64,000 bases of DNA from Desulfosediminicola flagellatus (GCF_005116655.2 NZ_CP050698.1:574001-638000), one strand, 5' to 3'; positions 36,096 to 46,387 are shown, counted from the stretch's first letter. The notes: generated from the sequence alone by a model not told the origin. Made by a program: numbers and translations.

Positions 36096-37670
36096 GTGAA
36101 AAGTTCAGGGGAAATACTCATGGCTGAAGATCAGGATCTGGTACGACAGGCCTTTGTCGATTTCCTGGAGATGCTCGGCTATTGCGTCAGAACCGCAGTA
36201 AATGGTCGAATGGCCTGGGAGGAATGTCAACAGAAACTCCCAGATCTTTTACTGACTGATCTCTTTATGCCGGAAATGGATGGGTTTGAATTGATCGAGA
36301 AGGTTGTAACGTTGTCGCCAATAACACCGATCATAGTTATATCCGGTGCAGATTCAGTGGAGGATGTTGTGCGGGCGTTGAGTGCTGGAGCCTGGGATTA
36401 TATCGCAAAACCGATTAGTAGTCTTAACTTGCTGAAACATACGTTGAGCAAAAATCTGGAACGCCGTGAACATCTGGTGATGGCAACAAAATATCAAAAA
36501 TTGCTGACGGCCGTTGAGCGGGAACAGCAGGACGAAAACATCACAACACGGAATGTTTCCCCGGAGCAGTTAAAAAAACAACTTCGACAATCCCAAAAGG
36601 AGTGGCGGAGAACTGTTGATATTCTAGAAGATCTCATTGTCCTCTACGATACAGAACACATTGCTGTGCGCCTTAATCGGGCCATGGCTCAGAAAATCGG
36701 CATTTCGATTACTGAAGCTATTGGCAGCCGTGTTTGCCTTTTTGACCAGGATGATTTTGCGGTGAGCGAGGTGTCCTGTCTGCATGAAAAGGTAATGCTG
36801 TCAGGGAAAGAACAGCAAGTCAAAGTAACTGATAAAACGGGAACAACCTATGAAATTCGTGTCTTTCCATTTCTCGATGAAATATCTGGCGATATCACAG
36901 GTTCTGTGTTTCATGCCAGAGATATCACCCTGCATCAGGAATTGCAGAGCAGCCTTGCTTCCAGAACCTTGGCTCTGGAAGCTCGAACAAAGGAATTGGA
37001 GACATTCACCTATTCAGTAAGTCACGATCTCAAGGCACCTCTGAGAGGCATAGATGGTTATAGTCAGCTTCTGAGCGATGAGTATACCGATAGCCTCGAT
37101 GATGAGGGCAAGCTGTTTCTGAAAAATATCCGGAATGCAACCATTCAAATGAATCAGCTCATTGAAGATCTTTTGTTGTACTCGCGGGTTGAGCATAGGG
37201 ACTTCATTTCCTGGTCAATCGAAATACAACCATTGCTGGATATCCTGCTTCAGGAAAGGGAGCGGGACCTTAATGTTAACAATACTCAAGTCAAAATTAC
37301 CGTGCCGTTCAAACAAATAACCGGGGACAAAGAGGGGCTTCGGCAGGTGCTTGGGAATCTGTTGGACAATGCTATTAAGTTCAGCCAGAAATCAGTATGC
37401 CCGAGTATTGAAATCAGTGGAGAGGAGACAGAAGATCACTGGATTTTACGGGTAAAGGATAACGGTGTAGGGTTTGATCCTAAATTCCAAGACAAAATAT
37501 TTGGTATTTTTCAACGATTACATGTTGTTGATGAATATCCAGGGACAGGGATTGGTTTGGCTATTGTCGAAAAGGCCATCATGAGAATGGGGGGTACTAT
37601 CTCGGCTGAGGGAGAACCTGGCCTGGGAGCGACCTTTTCTGTTAAGCTTCCGAAACCTAATGGCAGCTAA
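36096..37670 (+). CDS. receiver-PAS-histidine kinase
   Basis: The 524-residue cytoplasmic protein has an N-terminal receiver (~5-125, phospho-Asp in LLTDLFMPEMDG), a coiled coil, a PAS-like domain (~165-290), a HisKA domain with phospho-His in YSVSHDLKAPLRG and an HATPase with NLLDNAIKFS, DNGVGFDPK and GTGIGLAI. It has no membrane segment, so it receives a signal through its receiver and relays it. The GTG at 36096 is favoured over the ATG at 36120 because the receiver's first strand (EILMAEDQ) would otherwise be cut. It is the first gene of an operon; its stop overlaps the next start by one base. Confidence 0.9.
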   Translation: MKSSGEILMAEDQDLVRQAFVDFLEMLGYCVRTAVNGRMAWEECQQKLPDLLLTDLFMPEMDGFELIEKVVTLSPITPIIVISGADSVEDVVRALSAGAWDYIAKPISSLNLLKHTLSKNLERREHLVMATKYQKLLTAVEREQQDENITTRNVSPEQLKKQLRQSQKEWRRTVDILEDLIVLYDTEHIAVRLNRAMAQKIGISITEAIGSRVCLFDQDDFAVSEVSCLHEKVMLSGKEQQVKVTDKTGTTYEIRVFPFLDEISGDITGSVFHARDITLHQELQSSLASRTLALEARTKELETFTYSVSHDLKAPLRGIDGYSQLLSDEYTDSLDDEGKLFLKNIRNATIQMNQLIEDLLLYSRVEHRDFISWSIEIQPLLDILLQERERDLNVNNTQVKITVPFKQITGDKEGLRQVLGNLLDNAIKFSQKSVCPSIEISGEETEDHWILRVKDNGVGFDPKFQDKIFGIFQRLHVVDEYPGTGIGLAIVEKAIMRMGGTISAEGEPGLGATFSVKLPKPNGS

Positions 37671-38131
37671 TGGTTGAATTGGGGGATGGTATGAAATTTG
37701 ACATGACAAGTGAAAGGCCAATCCTTTTGGTGGAAGATACGCCGTTGGACCTCGATCTTGCTTTGAGAGCTTTCAAGAAAACGCAGCTGACCAATCCCAT
37801 CGAGGTTGCCCGTGATGGTGAGGAGGTTTTGGCAATGATAACAGAATGGGATCATGGCAGACCGCTACCTCTTATTATTATACTTGACCTCAAACTCCCT
37901 AAAATAAACGGATTTGAGGTGCTTCGGGCTATTAAACAGCATCAGGCCTACCATGTTATCCCTATCATAGTAATGACATCCTCAGCAGAGGATAAAGACA
38001 TTCGGGCCGCATATAAATTGGGCGCTAATTCATATATTACAAAGCCGGTGAGCTTTACAAAGCTCATTGCGTTGGCAAAAGAAATAGAGGCATATTGGTT
38101 GAAAACCACAACATTGCCGAGGAACCCATGA
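37670..38131 (+). CDS. single-domain response regulator (Rcp1-like)
   Basis: The 153-residue protein is one receiver domain: acidic pocket ILLVEDTPLDLD, phospho-Asp in IILDLKLPKINGFE, Lys in SYITKPVSF. The extended beta5-alpha5 region and lack of output domain resemble Rcp1-type regulators that shuttle phosphate from bacteriophytochrome-like kinases. The ATG overlaps the stop of the previous kinase (TAATG). A second possible ATG twelve codons later is also consistent with the fold. It probably links the kinase before it and the hybrid kinase after it. Confidence 0.9.
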   Translation: MVELGDGMKFDMTSERPILLVEDTPLDLDLALRAFKKTQLTNPIEVARDGEEVLAMITEWDHGRPLPLIIILDLKLPKINGFEVLRAIKQHQAYHVIPIIVMTSSAEDKDIRAAYKLGANSYITKPVSFTKLIALAKEIEAYWLKTTTLPRNP

Positions 38132-40464
38132 AAGTGTTGTATATCGAAGATAATCCAGTTGATCTTGATCTGACTTTGCGTGCTCTCAAGAAATCGTCAC
38201 CTCAAATTGAGATAGTCCCAATGGCTTATCAGCGTGAAGCGTTGAAATTTATGAAGTCGCCAGAGTTCCGGGATTTCAATCTTGTGTTGACCGATATGCA
38301 TCTACAGGACGGCGATGGGATTGCTGTTCTTTCTCACATACGTGGTAATTCGCTTCCGGTTGCTGTGGTCATCCTTACCGGGCAAGGTGATGAAGAGTCA
38401 GCGGTAGCTGCCCTGAAGGCCGGAGCCGATGATTACGTTGCCAAGAAACAAGGCTATCTTGCTCATTTGCCAAAGATACTGGAGAGTGCGCTGGAATCGT
38501 ATCTGGGCACAACAGAAAAAAGCGTGAATACTATCAAGGTTCTTTATCTTGAATCGGATACGGCGGATGTCGACCTTACAAAGCGTCATTTCAAAAAACA
38601 CGCCCATCATATACATCTTGATAGCCTGGGTAGTGTGGCCGAATTCTGTACAATGCTCGGGGACAACGATAACCGTCTGGGGCAGTATGATGTTCTTCTG
38701 CTTGACTATCGCTTGCCAGGTGAGAATGGGTTGGAACTTCTGCATAAACTGCGCTTGTCACAGTATACTGCCCTGCCGGTAGTGTTGATAACCGGAAAGG
38801 GTGATGAAGAGATAGCGGTACGTGCTTTAAAGCTGGGGGCAAACGACTATGTAACAAAACATCAGGGATATCTTTTCAAACTGCCCTCAATGATAGAAAG
38901 CGCCTATGCCAGCAAACAATTCCTGCGGGAACATCAGGCTCTAAAGGAGAGTGAGAGGCGTTACAGGAGTTTGTTTGAGGATAACCTGGTCGCTATGCTT
39001 TTGATCGATCCTGTCACTGAAGAGATCATTGATGTAAATAGTGCAGCGGTTGATTTTTATGGATGGTCAAAAGAAGAATTTAGACACAAGACTATTGGTG
39101 ATATCAATATCTTGCCGCGTGTTGAAATTCGGAAAGAACTACAGGCGATGGAGATTCGGAAGAAAAGCCGTTTCCAGAGTAAACACAGATTGGCGGACGG
39201 CTCAATTCGTGACGTAGAGTCTTTTCGCAGCCCAATTGTTGTCGACGGGAGGAAGCTGCTGTATTCAATGGTGTATGATGTGACCGATAAAGTACGGGCA
39301 CAGCAAGAAAAAGAGGAGTTGCATCGACAGCTGATACAGGCTCAGAAAATGGAGGCTGTTGGTCAACTTGCTGGTGGGATAGCGCACGATTTCAATAATA
39401 TTTTGATGGTTATTCTTGGTTATTCAGAGTTGGCAAAGTCAGAAGTTGAAAAGGGAACTAGCCTGGAAGAAAGCATTGCAGAAATTAATACAGCAGGAAT
39501 CCGCGCTAAAGAACTTGTTAACCAGATACTCACATTTGCCAGACAAGGTGACGGTAAATTGGGACCCATCCAGGTTGATTTGGTTGTCAAAGAAGTGTTG
39601 AAGTTTCTTCGCTCATCCATCCCCTCAACTATCAGCATCAGGCAGACACTCGATAGTAAGGCATTGATAATGGGTAATTCTACGGAAGTGCACCAGATAT
39701 TGATGAACCTCTGTACCAATGCTGCATATGCTATGAAAAAGGGTGGAGTACTCGATGTTTGCCTTAGAGAGATCGATTTATCCGGCTACAGTCATCCCGC
39801 ATCAGGGCAGTTGCAACCGGGAAAGTATCTTGAGTTGACAGTTGCCGACACAGGCGAAGGGATTCCTGCTGAAGTAATTGATTCGATTTTTGAACCGTAT
39901 TTTACTACAAAGGAGCGAGGGGAAGGAACAGGTCTCGGCCTGGCAGTGGTTAATGGGATTGTTGCCAGCTATGGCGGGACGATTTCGGTCGCGAGTGAAG
40001 TGGGAAAAGGAACTGTCTTTACGATCATTCTACCAAGGACTTCAGAAGCAGAGATAGTTGCTTCGAGTATTACCGGAAAATTACCTTCCGGGGGTGAAGA
40101 GATCCTGCTCGTTGATGACGAAGTCACAATAATCAAATTACTAAGGAGAATGCTGGAAACCTTGGGGTATACAATAACTGCAGCAACTGGAAGTCAACAG
40201 GCGCTTGCGTTTTTTCGGGCCGAACCCAAGCGCTGGGATCTGGTAATTACGGATATGACTATGCCTGGGATGACCGGCGATATATTGGCTAAGGAACTTT
40301 TGAAGATCAGATCAGAACTTCCGATTATACTCTGTACAGGCTACAGTAAATTCATATCCGCTGAACATGCACGAACAATAGGAATACGTGCATTTATAAA
40401 TAAACCTGTTAGTCACTGGGATCTGGCTAAGACTGTCCGGAGAGTACTTGATGAGAAGAAATAG
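38128..40464 (+). CDS. hybrid kinase with tandem receivers: REC-REC-PAS-HisKA-HATPase-REC
   Basis: The 778-residue cytoplasmic protein has receiver 1 (~1-120, [12 protein letters not shown]), receiver 2 (~140-265, [12 protein letters not shown]), and PAS (~280-400). HisKA has phospho-His in [14 protein letters not shown], HATPase has [14 protein letters not shown] and GTGLGLAVV, and a C-terminal receiver carries [12 protein letters not shown]. Both N-terminal receivers contain KKQGYL or KHQGYL after the conserved Lys, suggesting duplication. The ATG at 38128 overlaps the stop of the preceding gene (ATGA), so all three proteins are probably coupled. Three receivers plus a kinase indicate a branched phosphorelay without a DNA-binding output in this cluster. 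Confidence 0.92.
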   Translation: MKVLYIEDNPVDLDLTLRALKKSSPQIEIVPMAYQREALKFMKSPEFRDFNLVLTDMHLQDGDGIAVLSHIRGNSLPVAVVILTGQGDEESAVAALKAGADDYVAKKQGYLAHLPKILESALESYLGTTEKSVNTIKVLYLESDTADVDLTKRHFKKHAHHIHLDSLGSVAEFCTMLGDNDNRLGQYDVLLLDYRLPGENGLELLHKLRLSQYTALPVVLITGKGDEEIAVRALKLGANDYVTKHQGYLFKLPSMIESAYASKQFLREHQALKESERRYRSLFEDNLVAMLLIDPVTEEIIDVNSAAVDFYGWSKEEFRHKTIGDINILPRVEIRKELQAMEIRKKSRFQSKHRLADGSIRDVESFRSPIVVDGRKLLYSMVYDVTDKVRAQQEKEELHRQLIQAQKMEAVGQLAGGIAHDFNNILMVILGYSELAKSEVEKGTSLEESIAEINTAGIRAKELVNQILTFARQGDGKLGPIQVDLVVKEVLKFLRSSIPSTISIRQTLDSKALIMGNSTEVHQILMNLCTNAAYAMKKGGVLDVCLREIDLSGYSHPASGQLQPGKYLELTVADTGEGIPAEVIDSIFEPYFTTKERGEGTGLGLAVVNGIVASYGGTISVASEVGKGTVFTIILPRTSEAEIVASSITGKLPSGGEEILLVDDEVTIIKLLRRMLETLGYTITAATGSQQALAFFRAEPKRWDLVITDMTMPGMTGDILAKELLKIRSELPIILCTGYSKFISAEHARTIGIRAFINKPVSHWDLAKTVRRVLDEKK

Positions 40465-40657
40465 GAGACCTTGATAATTCTACTTCAGGAGATTGTCGGA
40501 TTGATCCCCGGGAATATTATTGGATATATGACTCGTTGAGAGCGAGTAACGCTGCTTTAGAGCCTTCTGCTGGAGTTTACAGATGTAGTATGTGCCGATC
40601 AGGAGTGGTGTCAGGTGGGGAGGTTTGGGTATCGTATAGTTTCAGTGTTGGCTCATA

Positions 40658-40930
40658 TTATTTCTGCGGATCTCGTAAAACGTGCTCTTGACGTAACCAC
40701 TTGTATATGCCGAAAATACTTATCAGAAGCCAGAAGAACTCGATAACAAATGCTGAGAGATTGAAATCAAAGTATAACGAAACCATTATCAAAAATGCCC
40801 CGCAAAAATTCATGAGGCAAAAAGAGAGTGAGTGGGTATTGATCCGATTTAACTGCAGCATGAAATAGGCAATCAGAATCATGAAAACCCCGATGTTTCC
40901 TATCAGGTCGTACCAGTGATATCCATTCAT
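40658..40930 (-). CDS. small integral membrane protein, CBU_0592-like
   Basis: The 90-residue protein has three hydrophobic segments (~9-27 LIGNIGVFMILIAYFML, ~36-53 SFCLMNFCGAFLIMVSLY, ~60-78 FVIEFFWLLISIFGIYKWL). It closely resembles the CBU_0592-type membrane proteins of unknown function found across proteobacteria. It is the second gene of a probable two-gene operon with the ACT-domain gene (23-base gap); the ribosome site is weak (GGAT). Confidence 0.75.
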   Translation of the reverse strand: MNGYHWYDLIGNIGVFMILIAYFMLQLNRINTHSLSFCLMNFCGAFLIMVSLYFDFNLSAFVIEFFWLLISIFGIYKWLRQEHVLRDPQK

Positions 40931-40953
40931 CGGGGGCGATCCTTTGATGCCTT

Positions 40954-41364
40954 TTAGAATGAGTTTTCTTCTACAGCAAACTCGTTTAATGCCGAGAGGG
41001 CAGCATCGGCTTTTTCTGATGGTACAAAAACATGGTCGTGATAAAAGGCGGCAACAACATTTGCACTTATACCATACGATGAAAGTTTTGTAGCAACAGC
41101 GGCAGTTAAACCAACTGCGTCTAAACTTGAATGTACTGTTAACGTTATGTGTTTGAATGTGCTTTCGTATGATAATTGGGCTTTCTCTGCCGCTTCAACT
41201 GAAAGAATTACAGTTAAACCTTCTGATTCCACAAAGAATGCCAGTGGATTAAGATGTGTATAATCGGTGCATTTCCCATCCACTGCACAAAACACAAACT
41301 CACCACGTTGAATTTCTGGTGTCATGGATCTCAGCAACTCATTTAAGTCAACAATTCCAGCCAT
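40954..41364 (-). CDS. ACT-domain protein
   Basis: The 136-residue protein has two ACT-type halves. The N-terminal segment ends FVFCAVDGKCTDYTHLNPLA; the C-terminal half contains ITLTVHSSLDAVGLTAAVAT and ISANVVAAFYHDHVFVPSEK, characteristic of ACT_7 family proteins. Such domains usually bind small ligands such as amino acids and act as regulators, but the ligand for this stand-alone family is unknown. AAAGGAT lies just before the ATG. It is likely co-transcribed with the CBU_0592-like gene. Confidence 0.82.
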   Translation of the reverse strand: MAGIVDLNELLRSMTPEIQRGEFVFCAVDGKCTDYTHLNPLAFFVESEGLTVILSVEAAEKAQLSYESTFKHITLTVHSSLDAVGLTAAVATKLSSYGISANVVAAFYHDHVFVPSEKADAALSALNEFAVEENSF

Positions 41365-42475
41365 ATTTTATCCTTTGTTATGTGATTCGGCCTGAGAAAC
41401 GTCGTGCTCCCAAAACTGACACCTTCATTTACCCTCAAATATGTTATGAGCGAGCCGGGGAGACTCTGACTTGCTGAACAATAAGATAACGCTGCAGAAA
41501 TGTAAAATTAATGTATTTTGTCTTCTATAAAATTTACTAATGATTTGAATGGTCGTAATTTCCGGAATCAATCGAAAATACGAAAAAACTTCATGAATTC
41601 GATTTTATTCATATTTTTGAGATTCAGATATCTCATCCCCAAATAGCTGATAAGCTGAAAGCGCAATAGAGGAGTAGTGTGAATAGGATAAAATTTGCTA
41701 TTTTTCGTGTACTCTCAATGTATAAATATTGTTGCATCTGAACACCTCAAAAAGCCCACATTGACAGAAAAGGTTTTTTTGAGAAATTTGTTGTGGAGAA
41801 TGTGAGATATATGGTCTCAAAGGTAAATGCAGGTGTGAATTTTCTTCATTCTTGATCTAGTTGTCAGATGAAAAAGGCAGGGGGCACCCATCTCTAACAA
41901 GCGGATTCGAAATCGGTAATACTCATAGTGGGCTTCCTATCTTCTCCTTTAAACACGTATAATTTCTTCCTCCCAATGTATATATATTGGCATAACTGAG
42001 TGTCCACTCTTTTATCGCAGGATCCTTTTCCTATGAATCATTTGTTCTATATTACGTACTCGCAGACCTACTTATTGCTCGCGGTCTGATTCACTCTCGA
42101 TGTCCGTCAGTTCGAGCTGTGGCTAGAGCGGGCGGCCGTGTCCACTTCTTCTCATGCGTGTTTCTAATTTCAAGACCCAAGGTAATTCTCTCTGATTGTA
42201 TTCATTGTCTCATTTTCTGGGCTCACATAACGTAAAGAGATTTTTTGAGCAGAGTATCTGACTCTTCCGCTTACCAACTGAGATGGTATCGAAACATCCT
42301 ATATGTTCCATGGAATTTATAGGTATTTGATATTTGACTTTCTATGTAGTTCCAATTAGTCAGCACTACATTAACTCCCTGCGCATGTAATAGAATTCTT
42401 TGAAGGTTTTTCCTGAAAATTCTGAAAGTGTTTGTTGCGTCGGAATGATTATATCTACTTTCTAAGGCATAAAAT
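41365..42475. other. gene-poor stretch
   Basis: About 1.1 kb without a supportable gene. I see no terminator, tRNA or riboswitch pattern; the last 100 bases should hold the promoter of the TVP38 operon. Confidence 0.45.
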
Positions 42476-43165
42476 ATGACTATGACAAAAACGGCAAAAG
42501 CATTTCCTCCATTCCTTGCTCTTGTGGCTATCTGCGTTTTTGTGGAGCCTGTGCGGAGCACTATAGAACAGCTGATTTTTCTCTTTGGAATCTGCGATGT
42601 TGAAACAATAAAGGGCTATATCCTGAGTTTTGGAATCTGGGCACCTGTTGTTTCATTTTTCCTGATGGTTTTTCAGTCAATTATTGCGCCACTGCCTGCG
42701 TTTCTCATTACTTTTTCTAATGCGGCACTCTTTGGTTGGGTAAAGGGAGCAGTTCTCTCCTGGTCAAGTGCCATGGTAGGCGCGGCACTCTGTTTTGCAA
42801 TTGCACGATTTTTGGGTAGGGAGGTAACTGAAAAACTCACCAGTCGGTATGCCATGCAAAATGTGGATAATTTCTTCAAACAATATGGTCAACATACCAT
42901 CCTTATTGCCAGGCTCTTGCCATTTATCTCTTTCGATATCGTCAGCTACGCAGCGGGTCTGACCTCAATGAGTTTCTGGTCGTTCTTCTGGGCAACCGGG
43001 CTAGGCCAACTGCCTGCCACCGTTATTTATTCGTATGCTGGTGAAATGCTCACTGGAGGAGCGAGGACATTTGTAATTGGTCTCCTTGTGCTTTTTGCCT
43101 TTTCAATCCTGGCAACCTTACTCAAACAGGTCTGGTCCCGAAAGAAGATTCGTATACAATCGTAA
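42476..43165 (+). CDS. TVP38/TMEM64 (DedA-like) membrane protein
   Basis: This 229-residue protein of the SNARE-associated/VTT family has five or six hydrophobic segments. The family signature lies across FLITFSNAALFGWVKGAVLS and LARLLPFISFDIVSYAAGLT (the re-entrant loop with conserved Arg and Pro). Members of this superfamily are linked to lipid transport or membrane homeostasis, and in some operons to sulfur or metal resistance. AAGG lies upstream of the ATG. It is the first gene of the TVP38/Sec-rhodanese/Fe-S-TVP38 cluster; the 190-base gap to the rhodanese leaves room for a second promoter. Confidence 0.88.
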   Translation: MTMTKTAKAFPPFLALVAICVFVEPVRSTIEQLIFLFGICDVETIKGYILSFGIWAPVVSFFLMVFQSIIAPLPAFLITFSNAALFGWVKGAVLSWSSAMVGAALCFAIARFLGREVTEKLTSRYAMQNVDNFFKQYGQHTILIARLLPFISFDIVSYAAGLTSMSFWSFFWATGLGQLPATVIYSYAGEMLTGGARTFVIGLLVLFAFSILATLLKQVWSRKKIRIQS

Positions 43166-43355
43166 CGCTTCCGCAGCATTGTGCCTGCCCACTATCAGAC
43201 TTTACTGCATACCCATGTATTGAAGTTGGAGTTTATGCTTCTCCCGATTCGTGTCTGTGATCCCATCTGTTTCTGGACATGCAAAGCGCTGACAAGCCGT
43301 TACTTTCCTGAATAGTTACAAAATATCGATAAATACCATTTTAAAGAGAGGACTA

Positions 43356-44324
43356 ATGAAAAAAAATCGTTTTATTCTCGGGAGTATTGTGCTGTTGATT
43401 GCTGTTGCAGCAGTCTACATCTTCAATACAAACAATAACCAATCTGAGCAGATTCCAGCATCAGTCACCATTGCACCTGAGGTGTATAAAAATGGTGAAG
43501 ATATATTCATTACCCCTGCCGAGCTCAAAACACAACTTGGTAACAAGGAATTGATCATTCTGGATGGCAACCTGCCCAAAGTCTATGCCAAGGGTCATAT
43601 TGCCGGTGCGATAAATATTGGTTTTAAGGGGCTTTCCCGCTCAGCAGGGAAACCAGGCGATCCATTATGGGGAACTATCTTACCAAAAGCAGAACTCACG
43701 AAAAAGCTGGAGTCTTTTGGGGTAACCAATGATTCACTTATCGTTGCTTACTCCGATACGTTCAAAGGGCCCGGTGCAGGGGGCAGGGCAGTCTGGCAGC
43801 TTCGAATGGCGGGACTTAACAATGTCAAACTCCTCTATGGCGGCCTTGAGGTCTGGAGACGGTTGGGATATGAGCTCAGCAAGGAGGTTCCGCAACCTCT
43901 GCCATCTACTGGATTACTCTTAAGCGATTACAAAGAAAGTCATAGAGCGAACCGCCAATTTGTCGAGGATAATCGAGGCAAAATAGCACTATTGGATGTT
44001 CGCAGTAAAGATGAGTTTACTGGTGATAATACTACGCGCGGTGAAAGCCGTGGTGGACATATCACAGGGGCACGTTGGCTTGAGTGGACGGATCTGCTCA
44101 ATGAAGACAGCACGCCGAAGCCACCTCAGGAGATTATCAAACTGATGGCAAGTTATGGGGTGCGGCCGGACGATGACGTTATTCTCTACTGAACTATGGG
44201 AATACGATCCGGCTATATGGCCATGATCCTCAAAGCAGTTGGCTTTGAAAAAGTAAGAAACTATGAAGCTTCCATTTATGAGTGGTCTGCCGTTGCTGAC
44301 CTGCCAATGGAGACTGGTATTTAA
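43356..44324 (+). CDS. two-domain rhodanese selenoprotein (UGA read-through)
   Basis: The 322-residue protein has an N-terminal membrane anchor or signal (residues 5-24, ILGSIVLLIAVAAVYIF) and two rhodanese domains facing the periplasm. Domain 1 (~45-175) lacks the active-site Cys (it has VAYSDTFKGPG). Domain 2 (~190-320) ends its strand in DDDVILY, then an in-frame TGA at 44190-44192 (codon 279), then TMGIRSGYMAMILKAVGFEK, and stops at TAA 44322. The UGA replaces the catalytic Cys of the C-x-x-G-x-R loop, and the frame after it is clearly rhodanese. A hairpin about 21 nt downstream fits a SECIS. It probably transfers or reduces sulfane sulfur with a selenocysteine persulfide-like intermediate. 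It lies five bases before the Fe-S gene. Confidence 0.9.
44206..44228 (+). promoter_or_regulatory. putative bacterial SECIS of the rhodanese gene
   Basis: Hairpin GATC/GATC (44206-44209 with 44225-44228), small internal loop, GGC/GCC (44211-44213 with 44220-44222) and a six-base apical loop, starting 13 nt after the UGA. It is weaker than the hairpin of the two-UGA gene but correctly placed. Confidence 0.45.
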
Positions 44325-44329
44325 GAGAT

Positions 44330-46078
44330 ATGGGTGCAATACACAACATAGCTGCAAAATGCGTCAATTGTAACCGTTGCGTCAGAGAGTGTGCCTTTCT
44401 TAAGGAACATGGTACCCCCGGCGAGATCAGTGAACGGTTTATGTCGCAGACAGTGAGCGGAGAGAAGCACCTCCCTTTCCAATGCAATCTGTGCAATCTC
44501 TGTCAGGCTGTGTGTCCACAACAATTGGATTGTTCGGATTCTTTTCTTGAAATGCGAAGGACAATCCAGATAGGTCCTGAGAAAGAAATTGTCGAACACC
44601 GGAGTATCTGTGCATACGAGAAGTTGGGAAGTTCATCGCTTTTCTCGTTGTATGTAATCCCCGAAGGATGTACGACAATTTTTTTCCCCGGCTGTACTCT
44701 TGCCGCTACACGAGCATCGGCCGCGGAATCAACCTATCATTACCTTGAGACAGTCATCCCGGATATTGGGATCGTTCTTCATTGCTGTGCCAGGCCCTCA
44801 CACGATCTGGGGCGCCATGGTATTTTTCAACAACGTTTTACCAGCCTTGTCGACACGTTGAAGGGAAAGGGTATCAGCAAAATTATCACCGCCTGTCCCA
44901 GTTGTTATGATACCTTTAAACGCTATGCACCCGAATTGGAAACAGAGACTGTCTATGAGGTACTGGCAGAAAAACCGCCGGAAGCAATGACAAGATACCC
45001 GGAAACGGTTGCAATCCATGATGCTTGTGCGACCAGATTTATACCAGAGGTTCATGACTCGGTACGGAAGTTGGTTGCAGGTAGTGGGGCCACCATTGAT
45101 GAGATGAAACATTCCCGGGAAAAGGCTCTGTGCTGCGGGGAGGGGGCAGCTGCCTCCTATGTCGCCCCGGTTATAACTGGTAAGTGGAAAGATATTCGCA
45201 AAAGCGAGACAGGCGGAAGACATATTATCACGTATTGTGCCGGTTGCTCCGCAACATTCGGTAAAGCTATACCGAATACCCATCTACTTGATGTGTTGTT
45301 TTGCCCGGATAATGCCATAATCGGCAAAGAAAAAGTGGTAAAGGCCCCTTTCACCTATTTAGCCCGACTTCTCCTTAAGAAGAGGCTAAAGCGTGCAGAT
45401 AGAACCGTCAGAAATTGCAAGCAGCGAAAACCTGAGAGAAAAGGCGTTGCTTTGCGCATTATGCTGCTCCTGAGCATTCTCGGAATAGCCGGTGCACTGC
45501 GTTGTGCAGGCGTCGATCAATACCTGGATATGGTGCATATTGAACACCTTCTTACCCTATGTAAAGAGTGTCCTCCTTCCCTGTATATCCTTATCCTGTC
45601 ACTTGCCCCTGTCTTTTTTATGCCTGGGTTTCCATTTGTTATGGCTGGTGGCATCCTGTATGGACACACATGGGGATTGGTGTATGCCATGGCAGGTGCC
45701 ACTCTGGGTGCTGGCTTGTCGTTTCTGCTCTCAAGATATATTGGCAACCAATGGGTGAGTTCAGCGCTTTCTGAAACGAAATGGGCAAAACTACAGGAGA
45801 TGACCAGAAATCATGGTTGGAAGATAGTTGTGGTTCTCCGGCTTGTACCGCTTTTCCCGTATACGCCCCTCAATTACGGTCTAGGCCTAACCAACATAAA
45901 GTTCTCACATTATATAATTGCGACGTTTCTCGGTATACTTCCTGCCTGCACAGCCTTTATCCTGTTTTCAAGCTCACTTATGGACCTGCTGAAAGGAAGC
46001 TTGTCCCCCCATTTTATAGCCGGTACGTTCTTGCTCTTCTTTGTCTCACTTATTCCACTCATCTATAAAAAAAGTTAG
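44330..46078 (+). CDS. HdrD/GlpC-like Fe-S oxidoreductase fused to a TVP38 membrane domain
   Basis: The 582-residue fusion starts with two 4Fe-4S motifs (CVNCNRCVREC near residue 11; CNLCNLCQAVCPQQLDC near 51). Two CCG-type cysteine-rich modules follow (FFPGCTLA, LHCCARPSHDLG, CPSC; DACATRF, LCCGEGAA, YCAGCSATFG) as in HdrD and GlpC. Residues ~385-582 form a TVP38/TMEM64 domain with FVMAGGILYGHTWGLVYAM and LRLVPLFPYTPLNYGLG. CCG modules bind noncubane clusters that reduce disulfides or related sulfur species. Its ATG lies five bases after the Sec-rhodanese stop, so the two are one operon. I infer a membrane-anchored thiol/persulfide redox system; the substrate is unknown. Confidence 0.88.
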   Translation: MGAIHNIAAKCVNCNRCVRECAFLKEHGTPGEISERFMSQTVSGEKHLPFQCNLCNLCQAVCPQQLDCSDSFLEMRRTIQIGPEKEIVEHRSICAYEKLGSSSLFSLYVIPEGCTTIFFPGCTLAATRASAAESTYHYLETVIPDIGIVLHCCARPSHDLGRHGIFQQRFTSLVDTLKGKGISKIITACPSCYDTFKRYAPELETETVYEVLAEKPPEAMTRYPETVAIHDACATRFIPEVHDSVRKLVAGSGATIDEMKHSREKALCCGEGAAASYVAPVITGKWKDIRKSETGGRHIITYCAGCSATFGKAIPNTHLLDVLFCPDNAIIGKEKVVKAPFTYLARLLLKKRLKRADRTVRNCKQRKPERKGVALRIMLLLSILGIAGALRCAGVDQYLDMVHIEHLLTLCKECPPSLYILILSLAPVFFMPGFPFVMAGGILYGHTWGLVYAMAGATLGAGLSFLLSRYIGNQWVSSALSETKWAKLQEMTRNHGWKIVVVLRLVPLFPYTPLNYGLGLTNIKFSHYIIATFLGILPACTAFILFSSSLMDLLKGSLSPHFIAGTFLLFFVSLIPLIYKKS

Positions 46079-46257
46079 GCTTGTTGAATAGTTGTTAGGC
46101 TGATCATCCACATGTTCAACTGAAAATCAGGCAGAATAAAAGCGACTGGGGTCTATGCTGCATTATCGCGCAACTTAGTTGGTGCGGTGAAGATGTTACG
46201 TATATGTATAGTTTAAAGAACGGGTAATTTGTAAGATTGGAGTTACATGTCGACCAT

Positions 46258-46310
46258 GTATGTTACTAAGGAAAAATTACTTTTTCTTTAGTAACATACT
46301 CTTTTGCTTT
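46258..46310 (+). terminator. long-stem terminator of the TVP38/rhodanese operon
   Basis: A 19-nt arm (46258-46276) pairs with 46281-46299 with one G-U pair, tetraloop TTAC. T-rich sequence follows (TCTTTTGCTTTT). It is 180 bases after the Fe-S gene. Confidence 0.72.
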
Positions 46311-46327
46311 TCAAGGGATGAACAGAA

Positions 46328-46360
46328 GAAGCCCCCCGGAGAATCGTAGGGAGGCTTCAA
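46328..46360 (-). terminator. hairpin terminator of the propeller protein gene
   Basis: On the minus strand, a 10-bp stem with one G-U pair (GAAGCCTCCC with GGGGGGCTTC) has an 11-base loop. It lies just past the stop of the 46388-50062 gene; the T-run is poor. Confidence 0.6.
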
Positions 46361-46387
46361 GTAAACGATGTGACAGTTTAGCTTCAT

